From JAVXAG01 sp040307645 (GTDB lineage Bacteria; Bacillota; Clostridia; Peptostreptococcales; Anaerovoracaceae), in contig JAWRJF010000026.1 in NCBI GenBank assembly GCA_040307645.1, positions 1 through 8,534 of the forward strand: a stretch of 8,534 nt of DNA, given 5' to 3'. The translations under genes and the position numbers were made by a program. This document shows, piece by piece, positions 6,571-8,534 of the stretch (the stretch's first letter is position 1; the number at the start of each line of letters is the position of its first letter). The notes beneath the pieces are model-generated. The model saw only the letters and a list, made by a program, of their open reading frames with translations, was not told the origin of the DNA and searched no databases.

Positions 6571-6592
6571 TTCTCACAAAATAGGGCATAAT
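6564..6592 (+). promoter_or_regulatory. Promoter for rnhA and the F420-ligase-like gene
   Basis: TTGTAC (6564-6569) or the one-base-shifted TGTACA (6565-6570), then 17 bases from the latter to CATAAT (6587-6592), which matches five of six -10 bases. Transcription would start near 6599, giving a leader of about 22 bases that includes the AAGGGGG ribosome binding site. It is the only reasonable plus-strand promoter in this 114-bp gap. Confidence 0.5.
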
Positions 6593-6620
6593 ATATTGAG
6601 TAGAAGGGGGATATAAAGAA

Positions 6621-7172
6621 ATGACAATTCTTCGTATATATACCGATGGGGGTTGTGCTGGAAACCAGAATGCTGATAATTTCGGTGGCTGGGGGGCCAT
6701 TTTAGAGTTCGGAGAACATACTAAAGAACTTTTCGGAGGCCAAGCAAATACAACCAACAATAAGATGGAGCTTACTGCAGTGATCGAAGCTTTAAAAGTA
6801 GTAAAAAAACAGAACCAAAATATTGAAATTTTTACTGATAGTTCGTATGTTGCAAATTGCTTTCGAGAAAAATGGTATGAAAGCTGGAGAAAAAATGGTT
6901 GGCGTAACGCCGCCAGAAAATCCGTAGAAAACCAAGAACTTTGGAAAGAATTATTGCCCTTGGTAGAATCACATAAAACTACTTTTTACAGAGTAAAAGG
7001 CCATGTGAATTTATCTAGCAAATCTACTGATTTTAATAAATTATATGAAAAATTTATTTCATGGAATGGTGACAAATTCTCGTTTGAGGATTTTAAATAT
7101 ATTACTGGTATGAACAATCGCGCAGACGAACTTGCAAATATTGGAATAGACCATGTAAGGGGAAAGGAATAA
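6621..7172 (+). CDS. rnhA: Ribonuclease HI with an extended C-terminal insertion
   Basis: RNase HI cleaves the RNA strand of RNA-DNA hybrids such as R-loops and replication primers, using two metal ions. The catalytic residues are all present: Asp9 (YTDGG), Glu50 (KMELTA), Asp73 (FTDSSYV) and Asp169 (NNRADELAN), with His128 in VKGH matching the mobile-loop histidine of E. coli (His124). The W-x-x-x-W-R-K-N-G-W-R substrate-handle region (85-95) is also present. At 183 residues it is longer than the roughly 155 of E. coli: 41 positions separate His128 from Asp169, against 10 in E. coli, an insertion of about 31 residues next to the active site. The ATG has AAGGGGG ten bases upstream. It is probably co-transcribed with the next gene, five bases on. 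Confidence 0.95.
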   Translation: MTILRIYTDGGCAGNQNADNFGGWGAILEFGEHTKELFGGQANTTNNKMELTAVIEALKVVKKQNQNIEIFTDSSYVANCFREKWYESWRKNGWRNAARKSVENQELWKELLPLVESHKTTFYRVKGHVNLSSKSTDFNKLYEKFISWNGDKFSFEDFKYITGMNNRADELANIGIDHVRGKE

Positions 7173-7177
7173 AGCTA

Positions 7178-8368
7178 ATGGAAAGAAAAGTTGGAACTGT
7201 CTCAAGAGGGTTAAGAGCCCCTATTATTAAAGAAGGAGAAAACCTTCGAAAAATCGTTGTAGATACTGTTTTAGATGCAGCTAATGCTGGAGAATTTAAC
7301 ATACATGATAAAGATGTGTTAGCTGTAACCGAATCAATCCTTGCAAGATCACAATCAAATTATGCTTCAAAAGACCAGATTGCAGAGGACGTTAAGGCCA
7401 AGCTAGGTGGTGGAACAATCGGAGTTATCTTCCCAATATTAAGCAGAAACAGATTTTCAATATGCTTAAGAGGAATTGCAAAAGGCTCCGAAAAAGTAGT
7501 TCTTATGCTTAGCTATCCTTCTGATGAAGTGGGAAATCACTTAGTTGACATTGATCTTCTAGACGAAAAGGGTATTAACCCTTATTCAGATGTATTATCA
7601 CAGGAAAAATTCGAAGAATTATTTGGTAAATCTAAGCATACTTTTACAGGTATGGACTATGTGAATTATTATAAAAGTCTAATTGAACAAGAAGGTGCTG
7701 AAGCTGAGGTTGTTTTTTCAAATAATCCTAAAACAATCCTAAACTACTCAAAGAAAATTCTTACTTGTGATATACATACACGAGTAAGAACAAAGAGATT
7801 ATTAAAAAATGGCGGTGCCGAAATTATTCTAGGCCTTGACGATATTATGACTTCAAGTGTTAACGGCAGCGGTTACAATGAAAAATATGGTTTGCTAGGA
7901 TCTAACAAAGCTACAGAAGAGACTGTAAAGTTATTCCCTATTAACTGTCAGTCTTTCGTTGAAGGAATTCAACAGGATATAAAAGAGGCAACTGGAAAAA
8001 CTATTGAAGTAATGATCTATGGAGATGGAGCCTTTAAAGATCCTGTAGGAAAAATATGGGAACTTGCAGACCCTGTAGTTTCGCCGGGCTACACAAAAGG
8101 TCTAGAGGGAACTCCTAATGAAATAAAACTAAAATATCTTGCTGATAACGAATTCTCAAACCTAAAAGGTGATGAGCTAAAAGACGCTATAAGCAATTAT
8201 ATTAAGAATAAAAAAGCTGATTTAGGTGACTCAATGGATGCACAGGGTACTACTCCAAGAAGATTAACAGATTTAATTGGCTCCCTTTGTGACCTAACTT
8301 CAGGTAGTGGAGACAAAGGAACTCCTTTTGTCTACATTCAGGGATATTTTGATAACTACACTAAGTAG
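7178..8368 (+). CDS. Coenzyme F420-0:L-glutamate ligase family protein
   Basis: The 396-residue protein resembles the F420-0:gamma-glutamyl ligase (CofE) family, whose characterised members add glutamates to F420-0 using GTP. Family-like features are the D-K-D-V-L-A-V-T-E-S-I-L-A-R block at 44-57, the Y-G-D-G-A-F-K-D-P block at 281-289 followed by G-K-I-W-E-L-A-D-P-V-V-S-P-G (291-304), and a conserved-looking G-T-T-P-R-R-L-T-D-L-I segment (357-367). It is longer than archaeal CofE (about 250 residues), and no other F420 gene is visible, so the substrate may differ. It appears cytoplasmic, with no signal peptide or membrane segment. AAAGGA lies nine bases before the ATG, overlapping the end of rnhA, so the two are probably one operon. 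Family membership is fairly sure; biochemical function is not. Confidence 0.75.
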   Translation: MERKVGTVSRGLRAPIIKEGENLRKIVVDTVLDAANAGEFNIHDKDVLAVTESILARSQSNYASKDQIAEDVKAKLGGGTIGVIFPILSRNRFSICLRGIAKGSEKVVLMLSYPSDEVGNHLVDIDLLDEKGINPYSDVLSQEKFEELFGKSKHTFTGMDYVNYYKSLIEQEGAEAEVVFSNNPKTILNYSKKILTCDIHTRVRTKRLLKNGGAEIILGLDDIMTSSVNGSGYNEKYGLLGSNKATEETVKLFPINCQSFVEGIQQDIKEATGKTIEVMIYGDGAFKDPVGKIWELADPVVSPGYTKGLEGTPNEIKLKYLADNEFSNLKGDELKDAISNYIKNKKADLGDSMDAQGTTPRRLTDLIGSLCDLTSGSGDKGTPFVYIQGYFDNYTK

Positions 8369-8398
8369 ATATACTTACATTCAATCGCATATAAAAAA

Positions 8399-8430
8399 GG
8401 CTCTGTGTCAAATGTTGGGGTGACACACAA
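8399..8430. mobile_element. Possible ISL3-family insertion sequence end
   Basis: The stretch starting GGCTCTGTGTCAAATG and continuing TTGGGGTGACAC resembles the terminal inverted repeats I know from ISL3-family elements of Bacillota, which start GGCTCT and duplicate 8 bp. The adjacent eight bases outside are ATAAAAAA. No transposase and no opposite end are inside the window, so this is either the edge of an element extending right or a remnant. The resemblance is from memory, not a search. Confidence 0.4.
8404..8427. repeat. Inverted repeat TGTGTCA / TGACACA
   Basis: Two perfect 7-base arms (8404-8410 and 8421-8427) flank a 10-base loop. It lies inside the possible IS end and is not followed by a T-run, so it is not a convincing terminator. 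Confidence 0.6.
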
Positions 8431-8451
8431 TTTAATAAAAAAATTGACTTT

Positions 8452-8479
8452 CTGGACGCATTTTTATGCGTCCAGTTTT
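8452..8479 (+). terminator. Probable rho-independent terminator downstream of the F420-ligase-like gene
   Basis: A perfect 10-bp GC-rich stem CTGGACGCAT / ATGCGTCCAG (8452-8461, 8466-8475) closes a TTTT loop and is followed by TTTT and a T-rich stretch. It is 84 bases after the stop codon and is the first terminator-like structure beyond it. The short T-run weakens the call, and the hairpin could instead belong to the putative mobile element. Confidence 0.6.
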
Positions 8480-8481
8480 GC

Positions 8482-8501
8482 TATTTGATCTCAGTCAAAT
8501 A
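8482..8501. repeat. Inverted repeat TATTTGA / TCAAATA
   Basis: Perfect 7-base arms (8482-8488 and 8495-8501) around a 6-base loop, immediately after the probable terminator. It is AT-rich and weak alone, but is the third inverted repeat in about 100 bases. The rest of the window (8502-8534) shows nothing recognisable. Confidence 0.5.
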
Positions 8502-8534
8502 AGTGATGTTAAATTTTATGGTTTATGATATTTT

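Noticed and set aside
6507..6620. A regulatory RNA or riboswitch in the divergent intergenic region
   Set aside because: Predicted leaders are only about 22 and 29 bases and show no conserved fold or terminator; the region is explained by two promoters.
8444..8472. TTGACT at 8444-8449 as a promoter -35 element
   Set aside because: At 16-18 bases downstream there is only the GC-rich hairpin arm and nothing resembling a -10 box.
8508..8534. Possible start of a gene (ATG at 8508) running off the right edge
   Set aside because: Only nine codons are visible, there is no clear ribosome binding site and the peptide matches nothing I can name. It could be a transposase start but cannot be supported.

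Overview
The window looks like an AT-rich Bacillota chromosome segment, most likely from an anaerobic member of Clostridia. Reasons: low GC, strong AGGAGG-type ribosome binding sites, several UUG starts, the single-operon F-type ATP synthase order I-B-E-F-H-A-G-D, a WalJ/YycJ-type hydrolase next to rlmH, and an RNase HI with the long C-terminal insertion that I associate with clostridial proteins. The genus cannot be fixed from the sequence alone.

Layout. Positions 1-5160 hold, on the minus strand, the F1Fo ATP synthase operon. Read in the direction of transcription it is atpI, atpB (a), atpE (c), atpF (b), atpH (delta), atpA (alpha), atpG (gamma) and the first 106 codons of atpD (beta), which runs off the left edge; atpC would be expected beyond it. 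The genes are tightly packed, with ATGA and TAATG overlaps and a 13-nt overlap at atpF/atpH. Directly upstream on the same strand are rlmH (5215-5694) and a metallo-beta-lactamase-fold hydrolase of the YycJ/WalJ type (5706-6506). No terminator is visible between rlmH and atpI, so part of the ATP synthase transcription may come from the yycJ promoter; a weaker internal promoter candidate lies just before atpI.

A 114-bp divergent promoter region (6507-6620) separates this block from a plus-strand pair: an RNase HI with an unusual insertion (6621-7172) and, five bases on, a 396-residue protein of the F420-0:L-glutamate ligase family (7178-8368). The last 166 bases contain no recognisable gene. 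They hold three perfect inverted repeats in a row, the first embedded in a sequence that resembles the end of an ISL3-family insertion sequence.

Most of the window is conserved housekeeping content and I do not see a clear new multi-gene system. The points most worth a second look are the c-subunit ion site (Gln23, Glu56, Thr57, partly sodium-like), the orphan F420-ligase homologue, the RNase HI insertion, the divergent promoters that appear to share one palindromic -35 element, and the structured, possibly IS-derived right edge.
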